Assembly (NCBI GenBank): GCA_025462735.1
Contig: JAOAPC010000009.1
Span: forward strand, 62,001 to 126,000
Origin: Acidobacteriaceae bacterium
GTDB lineage: Bacteria; Acidobacteriota; Terriglobia; Terriglobales; Acidobacteriaceae
Reading direction: 5' to 3'
DNA length: 64,000 nt
The translations under genes were made by a program, and so were the position numbers. Shown piece by piece: positions 1-9,533 of this stretch. The notes under the pieces are model-generated. The model had not been told where the DNA came from and did not search any database. It saw nothing but the letters and a program-made list of their open reading frames with translations. How positions within the stretch are numbered: the first letter of the stretch is position 1; each line of letters opens with the position of its first letter.

Positions 1-2072
1 TGCGGGTGATATACCAGATCGATCCGGGTCAGCGCCACAAATTGGTAAAGGTGGAGATTTCGGGTAATAAATATTTCCGTGCAGAAGACCTGCGTCCCCT
101 TCTGCAGGTACAGACCGCCAGCCTCGCGCTCCCGCACGGCACCTACAGCCAGGCGCTGCTGCGAAACGGCATTCGCGACATAGAGAATACGTATCGCGCC
201 AACGGTTTCCCGAAGGTGAAGGTTGAAAGCCATGTAGATGATAATTACCGGGGCGCGAAAAACCATCTTGCGATATTTGTCCAAATCGAGGAAGGTCCGC
301 AGACCAGAGTTGGAAGCTTCCAGATCCTCGGCAGCACGCAACTCAACGACCCAACTTTTCAAAATCTGTACACCGGCCCCGGACAGCCTTTTTCCGACTC
401 CCGTATTGCCGACGATCGCGACATTATTCTGAACTATTACTTCGATGACGGCTTTCCTAACGCGACCTTTGAGGCCACAGCCACGCCGGGGGGTGACAAT
501 CGCATGAACGTGGTCTTCAACATCCACGAAGGCGAACGGATTTATGTTGATCGCGTGCTTATCTCGGGAAGGGAATTTACCCAGGCCTATGTAGTCGACC
601 ACGAACTGCAGATGAAATCAGGTGACCCGCTCAGTCAGGGAGACCTGTTGAAGACCCAGCAGAAGCTTTACGATCTGGGTATCTTCAGTCAGGTCGATAC
701 TGCGGTGCAGAACCCGGACGGGATTCAGACGCGCAAGAACGTGCTTGTACAGGTGCAGGAGGCACGAAGATACACGTTCAATTATGGCGCCGGATTTGAG
801 TTTCAAACCGGACAGCCTGCAAAATTTCAAACCGGACAGCCTCGCAAGCAACCACTCGGCCAAACCGGAGTCAGTCCGCTGGCATCGCTCGATGTGACGC
901 GGCTGAACTTCCGTGGCCGCGATCATACGATTACATTTCAATCACGGGTCGGCGGTTTGCAGCAGCGCGGTCTCATCAGCTACGCGGCCCCCCGTTGGTT
1001 CAACAATCCGAGTTGGAAGCTGACGTTCACTGGTTTCTTTGATCACACGTTGGACGTGGCCACCTTCACTTCGCAACGCCTGGAGGGATCCGTACAAGCG
1101 GAACAAATTGTGAGCCGCAAAGCCGATGGCACTCCCGTGAGCGTGATGAATTACCGCTTCAACTACCGGCTGGTGAAAGCCACTAATGTGCAAGTCAACC
1201 CGGCGTTGATTCCTTTGCTGTCACTACCGGTCCGCGTAGGGGAGCCCGGCTTCAGCTATCTTCGCAATCATCGCGACAATGACCTTGAAACTACCCGGGG
1301 GAGCTACTACACGGTTGATGGGGGCGTGGCTGCCAGCTACTTTGGCTCGCAAGCCGACTTCAGTAGAGTTCTCGTGCAGAATTCCACATACCATCCATTC
1401 GGCAAAGCCAATGGTAGAGCCAAGCAGTTCGTGTTCGCGAGGTCGACTCGAATCGGATTGGAAAATGCGTTTGCCAGCACCATCATTACACAGCCGGGCC
1501 AGCAGGCCCCGCCAAACGCCAACTTCATTCCGTTGCCGGAACGCTTTTTTATGGGCGGCGGCAACTCGCATCGCGGCTTTGGCTTAAATCAAGCCGGGCC
1601 ACGGGATCCGATCACAGGATTTCCGACCGGCGGTTCGGCCCTGTTCCTGAATAACCTTGAGTTGCGCTTTCCTCCGCCTACTCTTCCGTTCGTCCATGAC
1701 AACGTGAGCTTCGCGATTTTTCACGATATGGGGAACGTCTTCACCGATGGAAGCCACATGCGGGACAGCTTACTGCGGTGGCACCAGAACAAAAGCTTGT
1801 GCACGCAGAGTCTCAACTCCGTTTTTCAGATTGGCGCTAACGGCAGCAACGCTTCACGCTGTAATTACAACTACATCTCGCACGCGATTGGTCTTGGCGT
1901 ACGCTACAAAACACCCGTTGGCCCGGTCCGGTTTGACTTTGGATACAACCTGAACCCGACGCTTTTCCCTGGTGTCATACTGGTCAAACTCAAACCAGTG
2001 ACTTATCAATTTGTAGGGACCAAACAAGCCAGTCCATTTAACGTGTACTTCAGTATCGGGCAGACATTCTGA
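1..2072 (+). CDS. Omp85-family outer-membrane assembly protein (TamA/BamA-like), 5'-truncated
   Basis: Outer-membrane protein that would insert or translocate beta-barrel proteins. The frame is open at the window edge, so the true start is upstream and an apparent GTG at 6 is not the start. The visible part begins inside POTRA domains (about three over residues 10-250 counted from that GTG), each with the usual alternation of short strands and helices. The rest is a strand-rich 16-stranded-type barrel. The conserved barrel motif reads GGGNSHRGFGL (residues 517-527, compare VRGF of BamA/TamA), and the chain ends in Phe, as outer-membrane barrels do. A TamB-like protein two genes downstream favours a TamA-type role, but BamA cannot be excluded without the N-terminus. 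A 24-bp tandem duplication (801-842) adds eight residues just before the barrel. The stop overlaps the next start by one base (TGATG). Confidence 0.88.
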   Translation, partial: RVIYQIDPGQRHKLVKVEISGNKYFRAEDLRPLLQVQTASLALPHGTYSQALLRNGIRDIENTYRANGFPKVKVESHVDDNYRGAKNHLAIFVQIEEGPQTRVGSFQILGSTQLNDPTFQNLYTGPGQPFSDSRIADDRDIILNYYFDDGFPNATFEATATPGGDNRMNVVFNIHEGERIYVDRVLISGREFTQAYVVDHELQMKSGDPLSQGDLLKTQQKLYDLGIFSQVDTAVQNPDGIQTRKNVLVQVQEARRYTFNYGAGFEFQTGQPAKFQTGQPRKQPLGQTGVSPLASLDVTRLNFRGRDHTITFQSRVGGLQQRGLISYAAPRWFNNPSWKLTFTGFFDHTLDVATFTSQRLEGSVQAEQIVSRKADGTPVSVMNYRFNYRLVKATNVQVNPALIPLLSLPVRVGEPGFSYLRNHRDNDLETTRGSYYTVDGGVAASYFGSQADFSRVLVQNSTYHPFGKANGRAKQFVFARSTRIGLENAFASTIITQPGQQAPPNANFIPLPERFFMGGGNSHRGFGLNQAGPRDPITGFPTGGSALFLNNLELRFPPPTLPFVHDNVSFAIFHDMGNVFTDGSHMRDSLLRWHQNKSLCTQSLNSVFQIGANGSNASRCNYNYISHAIGLGVRYKTPVGPVRFDFGYNLNPTLFPGVILVKLKPVTYQFVGTKQASPFNVYFSIGQTF

Positions 2073-2761
2073 TGTTGAATCGACCGGTATTTTTCGCGCT
2101 GGTCCTGTTGGTCTCGATAAACCTTCGCGCCGGCGAGGTGCTCGACCGCATCGTGGCAACGGTGAATGGCCACGTAATCTTGCAGAGCGACTGGGATGAC
2201 GAGTTGCGTTACGAATGCTTCATGTCCGGGCGCAAGCTTTCGGATGCTACTTCGGCAGAAAGAAAACCAGCGCTCGACCGATTGATCGATCAAGAGATTC
2301 TGCGCGAGCAGATGCACGCGACGGAAGTGAAGCCGGCCGGGGCTGAACAAATCAAAAAGCAAATCGATTTCCTCAAAAGCGACGAACTTCGGAAGCATGC
2401 AGGACCGTCCTGGGAGACTGCGTTATCGCGGTATCAGCTCACCGAAAAGGTCGTAGAAACCCATGTGGCGGCGGAGCTGGAGCAATTTCAGTTGATCGAT
2501 ACCAGGTTTCGCCCGTCGATCCAAATTTCCGCAGCTGAAATCGAAAAATATTACCGCGAGCAGCTGGTTCCAAAACTTCCCGCTTCGGAATCGGTCAACC
2601 TGGCAGATGCGACCCCGAAGATTCGGGAAATATTAGTTCAGGACAAAATGAATCAGCTGCTCAGTTCCTGGCTGGAATCCCTGCGTTCACAATCGCAGAT
2701 TCGAATTACTTCTGAAGACCCCACTAAGGATCCAAAGGCGCCGGACGGCGGGGCCCAATGA
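2072..2761 (+). CDS. SurA N-domain-like periplasmic chaperone without PPIase domain
   Basis: Predicted periplasmic chaperone of the SurA/PpiD N-terminal family (229 aa). A hydrophobic signal segment (residues 4-19) is followed by VLDRIVATVNGHVILQSD, the typical opening of SurA-type proteins. A helical chaperone region with the LIDQEILREQ stretch comes next. No parvulin PPIase domain follows. Instead the chain runs through a short linker into a C-terminal helix (residues about 175-215) like the SurA C-terminal helix. It sits between an Omp85 gene and a TamB-like gene, with start/stop overlaps on both sides, so it is probably translationally coupled to them and serves barrel-protein delivery. 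Specific function is inferred from family and context. Confidence 0.8.
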   Translation: MLNRPVFFALVLLVSINLRAGEVLDRIVATVNGHVILQSDWDDELRYECFMSGRKLSDATSAERKPALDRLIDQEILREQMHATEVKPAGAEQIKKQIDFLKSDELRKHAGPSWETALSRYQLTEKVVETHVAAELEQFQLIDTRFRPSIQISAAEIEKYYREQLVPKLPASESVNLADATPKIREILVQDKMNQLLSSWLESLRSQSQIRITSEDPTKDPKAPDGGAQ

Positions 2762-5700
2762 CTTGGCATCGCATTTCATGGACGAGGATTTGCAAGGCGC
2801 TACTACTTAGCTTCTTGCTCTTGCTGCTCGGCTTTTCAGTGTTGCTCTGGTATGTAACCACGGATTCTTTTCAGCAAACGGCCCGCTACCGCCTGATCGC
2901 AGCCCTGGAGCGCGCTAGCGGAGGACGAGTGGAACTCGGCAGCTTTCGCGCAGTCCCGCTACGTCTTCAAGTTGAAGTTCGAGATCTGACCGTTCATGGC
3001 AAGGAAGCGGCGGGCGAGCAACCATATGCCCACGTGGACAGCATGGGGGCAGTTATCAATCTCTCCTCGGCGCTGGGCGCGAAGCTGGCTTTTCATTCGC
3101 TCACTCTTCAACATCCGGTGATTCACGTCATCTTCTATGCAGACGGCAGCACGAACCAGCCCACGCCGCCGGAAAGCAGATCTGACTGGGGGCGAATCTT
3201 TTCGCTTACAACTCGCCGCCTGGAAGTTAGGCATGGCGAACTGCTGTGGCAGGACCAGCGTATCCCCTTGGATTTCAACTCCCATGACGTCTCAGCGAAT
3301 TTGGCCTATTCATTTCTCCATCGCCGGTACTCCGGCAAGGTTTCCATTGGGAGGGCTGAGACTCAGTTCGACGGTATGCGACCGGTGGCGTGGACCGGGC
3401 AGTCAAGTTTTACTTTCGATCGGAATGGACTTCAAATTCAATCCCTGAACGCGACCGCAGGGCGTTCCCAGCTTCAGGCTAGTGGGGTTCATCTGGACTT
3501 CGGCAATTTGACGGTCAAAGGGAACTACGACCTGAATCTCGATCTCGCGCAAGCTGCGGCGATCGTGCGTCAGCCGCAACTCAAAGCGGGCACCCTGCAT
3601 GCGGCTGCGACTGGCTCCTGGTCGCGTGACGACTTTGCCTTTCGGGGAAGCTTCGACCTGCGTGCCATGGCGTGGGAAAACAAAACATTTTCTGGGCGCG
3701 GACTTGCGGCTGCCGGAAAATTCTCCGTCGATCCCCGAACGCTCTCGATTTCAACCCAGCAAGGTCAGTTCCTCCGCGGAAATTTTTCAGCCGATGCTGA
3801 GCTGGTGAACTGGCAAGCTTCTCCGAAAGCGGCGAAGAGCGAGCAGCAACGTGGGAACATCGCGATCAAGACAAAGAACGTGTCATTGGCCGAACTATTA
3901 AGCGGTCTGGGGCCGAATTTTCGCCCGGTGAATAAATTGAAATTCGCCGGAAACGTTACCGGCAACACCGAAGTGCAGTGGAAGCAGTCATTCGACTATG
4001 CCCAAGCCCGCGTGGTTGCGGATATTTCGCCCCAGAGCAGTCCGCGGAACGGACAAGTCCCGCTAACATCCAGTTTGCGTGCGAGCTACGACTTCCGCTC
4101 AGGCAATATCCAATTGAGCGAACTGTCCGCGAGTACGCCGGGCACGCAATTGCACGCTTCGGGGGCGCTCACATCTTCCGTCAACATCGTATTCTCGGCG
4201 AGTGACCTGCAGGAGTGGCAGCCGGTTATATCGCAGTTATTTCCAGCAGGCGCGCCATTGGTTATTCACGGCCGCGCCGTCTTCAACGGAACTGCCGCGG
4301 GAAGCTCCCCAAATGTGAGACTTGCCGGGAATTTGCAATTGCGAGATTTTGCCGCGGTCGTCCCTGCCACTGCACATGCGCCAGAAAGGCAGGTGCATTG
4401 GGACTCGCTGAGTACGGACGTGCAAGCTTCCTCCACGAGTCTGTCTCTGCACAACGCTCTTCTGCGGCGCGAAGACGCGACTGTCAAAATAAACGGCTCC
4501 GTGGGCCTGGTCGCCTGGAGGTTTGTTCCCGAAAGCCCATTGCGCCTCCGCGTCGATGTCCAAAACGCGAATGCGGACGAGATGGGCAATTTCGCCGGCT
4601 ACGATCACCAGTTTTCCGGGAAACTTTCGGCCGGACTGCAACTCTCGGGTACACGCCGCAATCCTGAAGGTCAGGGAAATATCAGCTTATTAAATGGGAG
4701 TATTCGAGGCCAATCGTTTGATTCGGCCAATGCACTTTTGGCGCTTCAGGGAAGCCAGCTTACAATCAAGGATTTTGGTTTCGCGCGCGGGCCGACGCGG
4801 GTCGCTGGAAGTGGCGATTACAACCTCTCGTCACGATCTTTTCAAATCAAGGTTCGTGGTACAAACTTCGACCTCGGGGACGTTGACCTGCTCGAACGCT
4901 CAAAGATCAAGATTGCGGGAAAGCTTGATTTTGCAGCCCAGGCACATGGCACGACCGCAGCCCCGGAGATCACTGCCGATCTGCATCTGCGGGACGTCAG
5001 CTTAAACGATCAGCGCGAGGGCGATTTCCTGCTAAACGCTGTTTCGCACGGCGCCGATGTCCACGTAACCGGGCATTCGGATTTCAAAGATGCGGAGCTG
5101 CAAATAGATGGAAATGTGCGCACGCGCGATCTGTGGCCTGCGCACATCAATTTTCATTTCTCGCATCTGGACGCGGACCCATTTCTGGACACCCTTCTTC
5201 GCAGTCACATCATCGGGCATTCGGCGGTCGCGGGTGACTTAACGCTTGACGGCCCGCTTCGCGCCCCCCGGCAATTGAATGTTGTTGGCAGCCTCAGCGA
5301 TTTATACGCGGAAGCTGGGAAGACGCAGTTTCGCAATGATGGCCCCATCCGGTTCGCACTGTCCGAGCGCACATTCAAGCTCAATAGCTTTCACGTCATC
5401 GGAGAAAGCGCGGACTTATCGGGCAATGGCTCGCTTCAGCTTACCGGCGATCGCGCACTGGATTTCCAGGCCAGGGGCAGGATCGACCTCAAGGTCTTAC
5501 AAAGTTACGATCCTGATATCGCGAGTTCAGGCGCGCTGATCGGAGATGGCCGTGTGACTGGCACTCTGGATGCGCCCCTGGTCAAGGGCAAGCTACAGGT
5601 CCAGAACGGAGCGATCTCAGACATCAATCTTCCCAGTGCTCTCAGCGAAATCAATGGGACTCTTCTATTCAGTCAGAACCAGGTCACAATTGACAGTTTG

Positions 5701-6756
5701 AATGCTCGCGTCGGGGGCGGCTCCGTAGGGTTCACTGGGCGCGCGAATCTTGCTGGCAAACTTTCTAGTTTCGAACTGCATGCCACGGCCGATTCGGTGC
5801 GGCTGCGATATCCTCCGGGCGTCAGTTCCACGGCGAATGCGGATCTGAGTTGGAGTGGCAGTTCTTCCGGGTCAGTGCTCTCCGGAGACATAACAGTAAC
5901 CAAGCTGGGGTTCACGCCGGGATTCGATTTCGCCGCCTACCTGGAACATACTGCGCAGGTTTCCAGCCTTCCCCAGACCGATCCGGTGCTGAACAGGATT
6001 CGATTGGACCTTCACGTGGCCACCACGCCCGAGCTGCAGATGCAGACCAGCGTCATTCGACTGCAAGGATCAGCGGATCTACGAGTCCGGGGCAGCGCAG
6101 CCAAGCCGATTTTGCTGGGACGCGCCGACGTGTTTGAGGGCGAAGCGTATTTCAACGGCACGAAATATCGTTTGGAACGCGGAGGAGTTTCGTTCACCAA
6201 TGCCGCGGTCACCACTCCGTTTCTCGACCTCGAGGCAATCACGCGAATTCGCGATTATGACGTTACGCTCGCGCTTACCGGAGATATCAGCAAGCCCAAT
6301 GGTTTAAAAGTCAACTACCGCTCTGACCCTCCACTGCCTACGGCTGACATCATTGGGCTGTTGGCCTTTGGTCAAACCACCGAGGAATCAGCTCAGCTTC
6401 AGCAAACCAATCAGTCCGCTTTCACCCAGCAAGCCTCAAGTGCCATGCTGGCGGCGGCCTTGAACGCCACTCTGAATAACCGGGCGCAGCGCCTGTTTGG
6501 GAACAGTCGCATCAAGATCGATCCGCAAGGGTTGGAATCAGAGACTTCGACCATCACCCAGAACGGCCCGGCAGTGACAATCGAACAGCAAGTGAAAGAT
6601 AACCTGACCGTCTCCTACACTACAGACGTGGCGCAGACTTCGCAGCAGATTATTCGCGCCGAGTACAACGTTTCGAAAAACGTCTCGATTGTGGCCATCC
6701 GCGACCAGAATGGTGTAGTGAGCTTCGACGTTAAAATCCGACGCCGCAAGCGATAA
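2758..6756 (+). CDS. TamB-like translocation/assembly (AsmA-superfamily bridge) protein
   Basis: Very long inner-membrane-anchored periplasmic protein (1332 aa) of the TamB/DUF490 family. These proteins span the periplasm as an amphipathic beta-groove and help TamA or move phospholipid to the outer membrane. Residues 10-32 form a single transmembrane anchor (LLLSFLLLLLGFSVLLWYV). The body is repetitive beta-structure of AsmA/TamB type. The C-terminal 350 residues carry the conserved DUF490 features, including GRADVFEGEAYFNG, the NGLKVNYRSDPPLP stretch and DIIGLLAFGQ. The end is basic (KIRRRKR). ATGA overlap with the SurA-like gene completes a three-gene outer-membrane biogenesis operon. Length is close to the usual 1200-1500 aa. 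Confidence 0.9.
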   Translation: MTWHRISWTRICKALLLSFLLLLLGFSVLLWYVTTDSFQQTARYRLIAALERASGGRVELGSFRAVPLRLQVEVRDLTVHGKEAAGEQPYAHVDSMGAVINLSSALGAKLAFHSLTLQHPVIHVIFYADGSTNQPTPPESRSDWGRIFSLTTRRLEVRHGELLWQDQRIPLDFNSHDVSANLAYSFLHRRYSGKVSIGRAETQFDGMRPVAWTGQSSFTFDRNGLQIQSLNATAGRSQLQASGVHLDFGNLTVKGNYDLNLDLAQAAAIVRQPQLKAGTLHAAATGSWSRDDFAFRGSFDLRAMAWENKTFSGRGLAAAGKFSVDPRTLSISTQQGQFLRGNFSADAELVNWQASPKAAKSEQQRGNIAIKTKNVSLAELLSGLGPNFRPVNKLKFAGNVTGNTEVQWKQSFDYAQARVVADISPQSSPRNGQVPLTSSLRASYDFRSGNIQLSELSASTPGTQLHASGALTSSVNIVFSASDLQEWQPVISQLFPAGAPLVIHGRAVFNGTAAGSSPNVRLAGNLQLRDFAAVVPATAHAPERQVHWDSLSTDVQASSTSLSLHNALLRREDATVKINGSVGLVAWRFVPESPLRLRVDVQNANADEMGNFAGYDHQFSGKLSAGLQLSGTRRNPEGQGNISLLNGSIRGQSFDSANALLALQGSQLTIKDFGFARGPTRVAGSGDYNLSSRSFQIKVRGTNFDLGDVDLLERSKIKIAGKLDFAAQAHGTTAAPEITADLHLRDVSLNDQREGDFLLNAVSHGADVHVTGHSDFKDAELQIDGNVRTRDLWPAHINFHFSHLDADPFLDTLLRSHIIGHSAVAGDLTLDGPLRAPRQLNVVGSLSDLYAEAGKTQFRNDGPIRFALSERTFKLNSFHVIGESADLSGNGSLQLTGDRALDFQARGRIDLKVLQSYDPDIASSGALIGDGRVTGTLDAPLVKGKLQVQNGAISDINLPSALSEINGTLLFSQNQVTIDSLNARVGGGSVGFTGRANLAGKLSSFELHATADSVRLRYPPGVSSTANADLSWSGSSSGSVLSGDITVTKLGFTPGFDFAAYLEHTAQVSSLPQTDPVLNRIRLDLHVATTPELQMQTSVIRLQGSADLRVRGSAAKPILLGRADVFEGEAYFNGTKYRLERGGVSFTNAAVTTPFLDLEAITRIRDYDVTLALTGDISKPNGLKVNYRSDPPLPTADIIGLLAFGQTTEESAQLQQTNQSAFTQQASSAMLAAALNATLNNRAQRLFGNSRIKIDPQGLESETSTITQNGPAVTIEQQVKDNLTVSYTTDVAQTSQQIIRAEYNVSKNVSIVAIRDQNGVVSFDVKIRRRKR

Positions 6757-6799
6757 CGCAGTTTGCACCTGCAAAACTGTACCGGCATCCAAAGCGCTG

Positions 6800-7462
6800 A
6801 TGTCAATTCTCGACATTGCGGAACCCGATCCGTATCTCGTTGAACGCCGGCATATGGTGGAATCGCAGCTGCAGGACCGGGGCATTCACGACGAACGCGT
6901 TCTCGAAGCCATGTTGCGGATTCCTCGCCACGAGTTTGTCTCTGAGGACTACAAATCGCAGGCCTACGCGGACCACCCCACTCCTATTGGCGAGAGCCAG
7001 ACAATTTCGCAGCCATTCATTGTTGCGGTTTCGTTGCAGGCACTTGGCTTGCAGGGCGGGGAGTCGGTGATGGAGGTGGGGACCGGCTCTGGTTACCAAA
7101 CTGCTCTACTGGCCATGCTCGCTCGCGCGGTTTACTCGATTGAACGCCATGCCGCGCTGACGCAAAGTGCCGCAGCAACTCTGGACCGCCTGGGGTTTAA
7201 CAATGTGAAACTTGTGGTGGGAGATGGGAGCCACGGCTTGCAAGAGTTCGCGCCCTATGACGCCATACTGGTTTCGGCTGCGGCTCCCGGTATCCCGCGT
7301 AGCCTTTTCGATCAACTTGCCGAGGACGGGCGAATGGTAATTCCGGTGGGTCCTCAACATTCGCAAGAGCTGCAACTGGTGCACAAGCGCGGAGGCCAGC
7401 CCGTCATCAACGTGATCGAAGGATGCCGCTTCGTGCCGCTGATTGGAGCCGAAGGCTATTAA
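6800..7462 (+). CDS. pcm: Protein-L-isoaspartate O-methyltransferase
   Basis: Repair enzyme (220 aa) that methylates isoaspartyl residues formed by protein ageing, using S-adenosylmethionine. Family markers seen: the start region VERRHMVESQLQDRGI, PRHEFV, the PIGESQTISQPFIVA substrate loop, the SAM motif VMEVGTGSGYQTALL, and DAILVSAAAP. Length matches bacterial Pcm. It follows the TamB-like gene after 43 bp and is followed at 18 bp by a prenyltransferase gene, so it may share transcription with either side. Confidence 0.95.
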   Translation: MSILDIAEPDPYLVERRHMVESQLQDRGIHDERVLEAMLRIPRHEFVSEDYKSQAYADHPTPIGESQTISQPFIVAVSLQALGLQGGESVMEVGTGSGYQTALLAMLARAVYSIERHAALTQSAAATLDRLGFNNVKLVVGDGSHGLQEFAPYDAILVSAAAPGIPRSLFDQLAEDGRMVIPVGPQHSQELQLVHKRGGQPVINVIEGCRFVPLIGAEGY

Positions 7463-7480
7463 TTTCTTTTACAATGCAAT

Positions 7481-8356
7481 GTGCCCCTCCTGAAAAATCT
7501 GCAAGTCACGCTGGAGATGATCAAGTGGGAGCACTCCGTATTCGCGCTTCCATTTGCTTTGTGCGGGGCGATGTTGGCGGCGCGGGGCGTTCCCACCGTG
7601 CATCAGCTTGTCTGGATCGTGGTCGCGATGGTGGCGGCGCGATCGGCGGCCATGTCTTTCAATCGCCTCGCAGATGCTTCGATTGACGCAGCCAACCCTC
7701 GAACGCGTACCCGCGCACTGCCAGCCGGAGCGCTGACGCAGAATTTCGTCAGAAACTTTACGCTCGTATCTTGCGGAATTTTTGTGCTCGCCGCGTGGGA
7801 GCTAAACCGGCTCGCGTTCCTGTTGTCGCCGGTTGCATTGGGAATTCTGTTGCTCTATTCGTATACCAAACGCTGGACGCGCTGGTCGCACCTGGTACTA
7901 GGTTTTGCGCTCGGCATTGCGCCTGCAGCTGCGTGGATAGCGGTGCGCGGCTCACTTGATCCGCGCATCCTTCTGCTCACGGCCGCGGTCACTTTCTGGG
8001 TAGCGGGCTTTGATGTTCTATACGCGTGCCAGGACTACGAGTTCGATCAGCACGCCGGATTGCATTCCATACCGCGCTACTGCGGGATTGGCAATGCGCT
8101 CTGGATTGCGCGGCTCTTCCATCTGTCGATGTTAGTTCTGCTCGCCCTTCTGATCTGGATATTCGGCCTGGGCGTGCTGACAATCGCCGGAGTTTTCGTT
8201 GTGCTGCTGCTGCTGGCCTATGAACATTCACTGGTTTCCAAGGACGACTTGAGCAAACTCAACGCCGCTTTTTTCACCATGAATGGAATCATCGCGGTCA
8301 TCTTCTTCGTTTTCCTCGCGCTCGATTTGCTGGTGCATCATTCAAGTACAATGTAG
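7481..8356 (+). CDS. mqnP: UbiA-family prenyltransferase, probably menaquinone (futalosine-route) MqnP
   Basis: Integral membrane aromatic prenyltransferase (291 aa) that attaches a polyprenyl chain to a ring precursor of a quinone. Both Asp-rich motifs are visible: NRLADASIDAANPRTRTRALP (first) and DVLYACQDYEFDQHAGLHSIP (second), separated by several hydrophobic helices. The second motif has the QD-E-FD-GLHSIP form typical of UbiA homologues in genomes that use the futalosine pathway. The window also holds mqnE (14285-15415), which supports a menaquinone role over ubiquinone. The start is GTG at 7481; the first in-frame ATG (MIKWEH) is 14 codons later and is possible. The MqnP assignment rather than generic UbiA is inference. 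Confidence 0.82.
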   Translation: MPLLKNLQVTLEMIKWEHSVFALPFALCGAMLAARGVPTVHQLVWIVVAMVAARSAAMSFNRLADASIDAANPRTRTRALPAGALTQNFVRNFTLVSCGIFVLAAWELNRLAFLLSPVALGILLLYSYTKRWTRWSHLVLGFALGIAPAAAWIAVRGSLDPRILLLTAAVTFWVAGFDVLYACQDYEFDQHAGLHSIPRYCGIGNALWIARLFHLSMLVLLALLIWIFGLGVLTIAGVFVVLLLLAYEHSLVSKDDLSKLNAAFFTMNGIIAVIFFVFLALDLLVHHSSTM

Positions 8357-8377
8357 CCCTGTTTTTCGCGAGTGCGT

Positions 8378-9502
8378 ATGAACAAACTCATCTTTTCAAC
8401 TCTGTGCGCTGTTATGTCTCTTTCCATTTCAATACTTGCTCAGCGACCACCCGCCATCGTGTCACCTGAGGTTCAGACAGACGGTCGCGTCATATTCCGG
8501 TTTGCAGATCCAAATGCGCTCAAAGTGGAAGTGGAAATTGAAGGCCAGAGCACACCTACACCAATGCAGAAGGATGAGCACGGGACCTGGAGCGTGACGG
8601 CCGGCCCATTACAGCCCGATTTCTACGGTTATTCGTTTGTCGCCGATGGCGTGAACTTGATCGATCCGTCAAACTCTCTGCTGACGCCGAATCTCTTGGG
8701 CACCCGCAGCTCCTTGCATGTCCCCGGCCCGTCGTCGTTGCCGTGGGAAGTGAACCAGGTGCCGCACGGAGAGATTCACCACCACTTCTATCGTTCGAAA
8801 ATTGCAAATGATGATCGCGATTTTTATGTTTACACGCCTCCGGATTACTTCGCGGATGCCAAGGCACAGTATCCCGTGCTCTATTTGCTTCATGGGTTCA
8901 GTGACGATGCCAGCGGCTGGACCGCCGTCGGCCGGGCGAATATGATTCTCGACAACCTGATCTTCGAAGGCAAAGCCAAGCCCATGATCGTAGTGATGCC
9001 GCTCGGCTATGGCGACTACAACGTTATCCGGCGTGGCTGGGGATCGTGGGACGATAAAGATCTGGCTCGGCGAAATCTGTCGCGCTTCACCGACATTCTG
9101 CTTTCGGAAGTCATGCCTCAGGTCAAAGATAGTTATCGGATAAAAAAAGATCGCGAGTCGCGTGCCATTGCTGGACTCTCCATGGGTGGGGCGGAGTCTT
9201 TGCTGACGGGTCTGAATCATCTCGATCAGTTCGCATGGATTGGTGCGTTCAGCTCCGGCGGAATTGACCTGCAGAGCTTCAGCGCGGAGTTTCCTGGTGT
9301 CGATGCCAGCGCGAACCAAAAACTCAAACTGCTCTGGATTGCATGTGGCACGGACGATGGTTTGATCAAGGTGAACCGGGAATTCAAGTCGTGGCTGAAA
9401 GACAAAGGGGTTCAGTTCACAGACATCGAGACTCCCGGCATGCACACCTGGATGGTATGGCGGCGAAACTTGGCGGCGTTCGCGCCGTTGCTCTTCCGCT
9501 AG
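8378..9502 (+). CDS. Secreted esterase (enterochelin-esterase/EstA-like alpha/beta hydrolase with N-terminal CBM48-like domain)
   Basis: Exported serine hydrolase (374 aa). Signal peptide of about 22 residues (LIFSTLCAVMSLSISILAQ). Residues about 25-110 form an E-set/CBM48-like beta domain. The rest is an esterase-D-type fold with the LYLLHGFSDDASGW oxyanion region and the nucleophile elbow GLSMGG, plus a late catalytic His in GMHTWMVW. This two-domain layout is common in feruloyl or acetyl-xylan esterases and in enterochelin esterase homologues, so the substrate cannot be fixed. I chose ATG 8378; a GTG two codons earlier (8372) is possible. It lies 21 bp after the prenyltransferase gene, but functional linkage is doubtful. 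Confidence 0.85.
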   Translation: MNKLIFSTLCAVMSLSISILAQRPPAIVSPEVQTDGRVIFRFADPNALKVEVEIEGQSTPTPMQKDEHGTWSVTAGPLQPDFYGYSFVADGVNLIDPSNSLLTPNLLGTRSSLHVPGPSSLPWEVNQVPHGEIHHHFYRSKIANDDRDFYVYTPPDYFADAKAQYPVLYLLHGFSDDASGWTAVGRANMILDNLIFEGKAKPMIVVMPLGYGDYNVIRRGWGSWDDKDLARRNLSRFTDILLSEVMPQVKDSYRIKKDRESRAIAGLSMGGAESLLTGLNHLDQFAWIGAFSSGGIDLQSFSAEFPGVDASANQKLKLLWIACGTDDGLIKVNREFKSWLKDKGVQFTDIETPGMHTWMVWRRNLAAFAPLLFR

Positions 9503-9533
9503 CCAAGATCATGTGATCAGCTGACCAGCTTGA

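Noticed and set aside
1224-1571. Antisense ORF of 115 codons inside the Omp85 gene
   Set aside because: Shadow frame of a strongly coding gene with no recognisable domain.
6757-6780. Hairpin CAGTTTGCA/TGCAAAACTG after the TamB-like gene
   Set aside because: Imperfect with a bulge and no T-run, so not called a terminator.
8669-9445. Antisense ORF of 258 codons inside the esterase gene
   Set aside because: Long only because the opposite strand is GC-rich and codes for the esterase; no domain or RBS.
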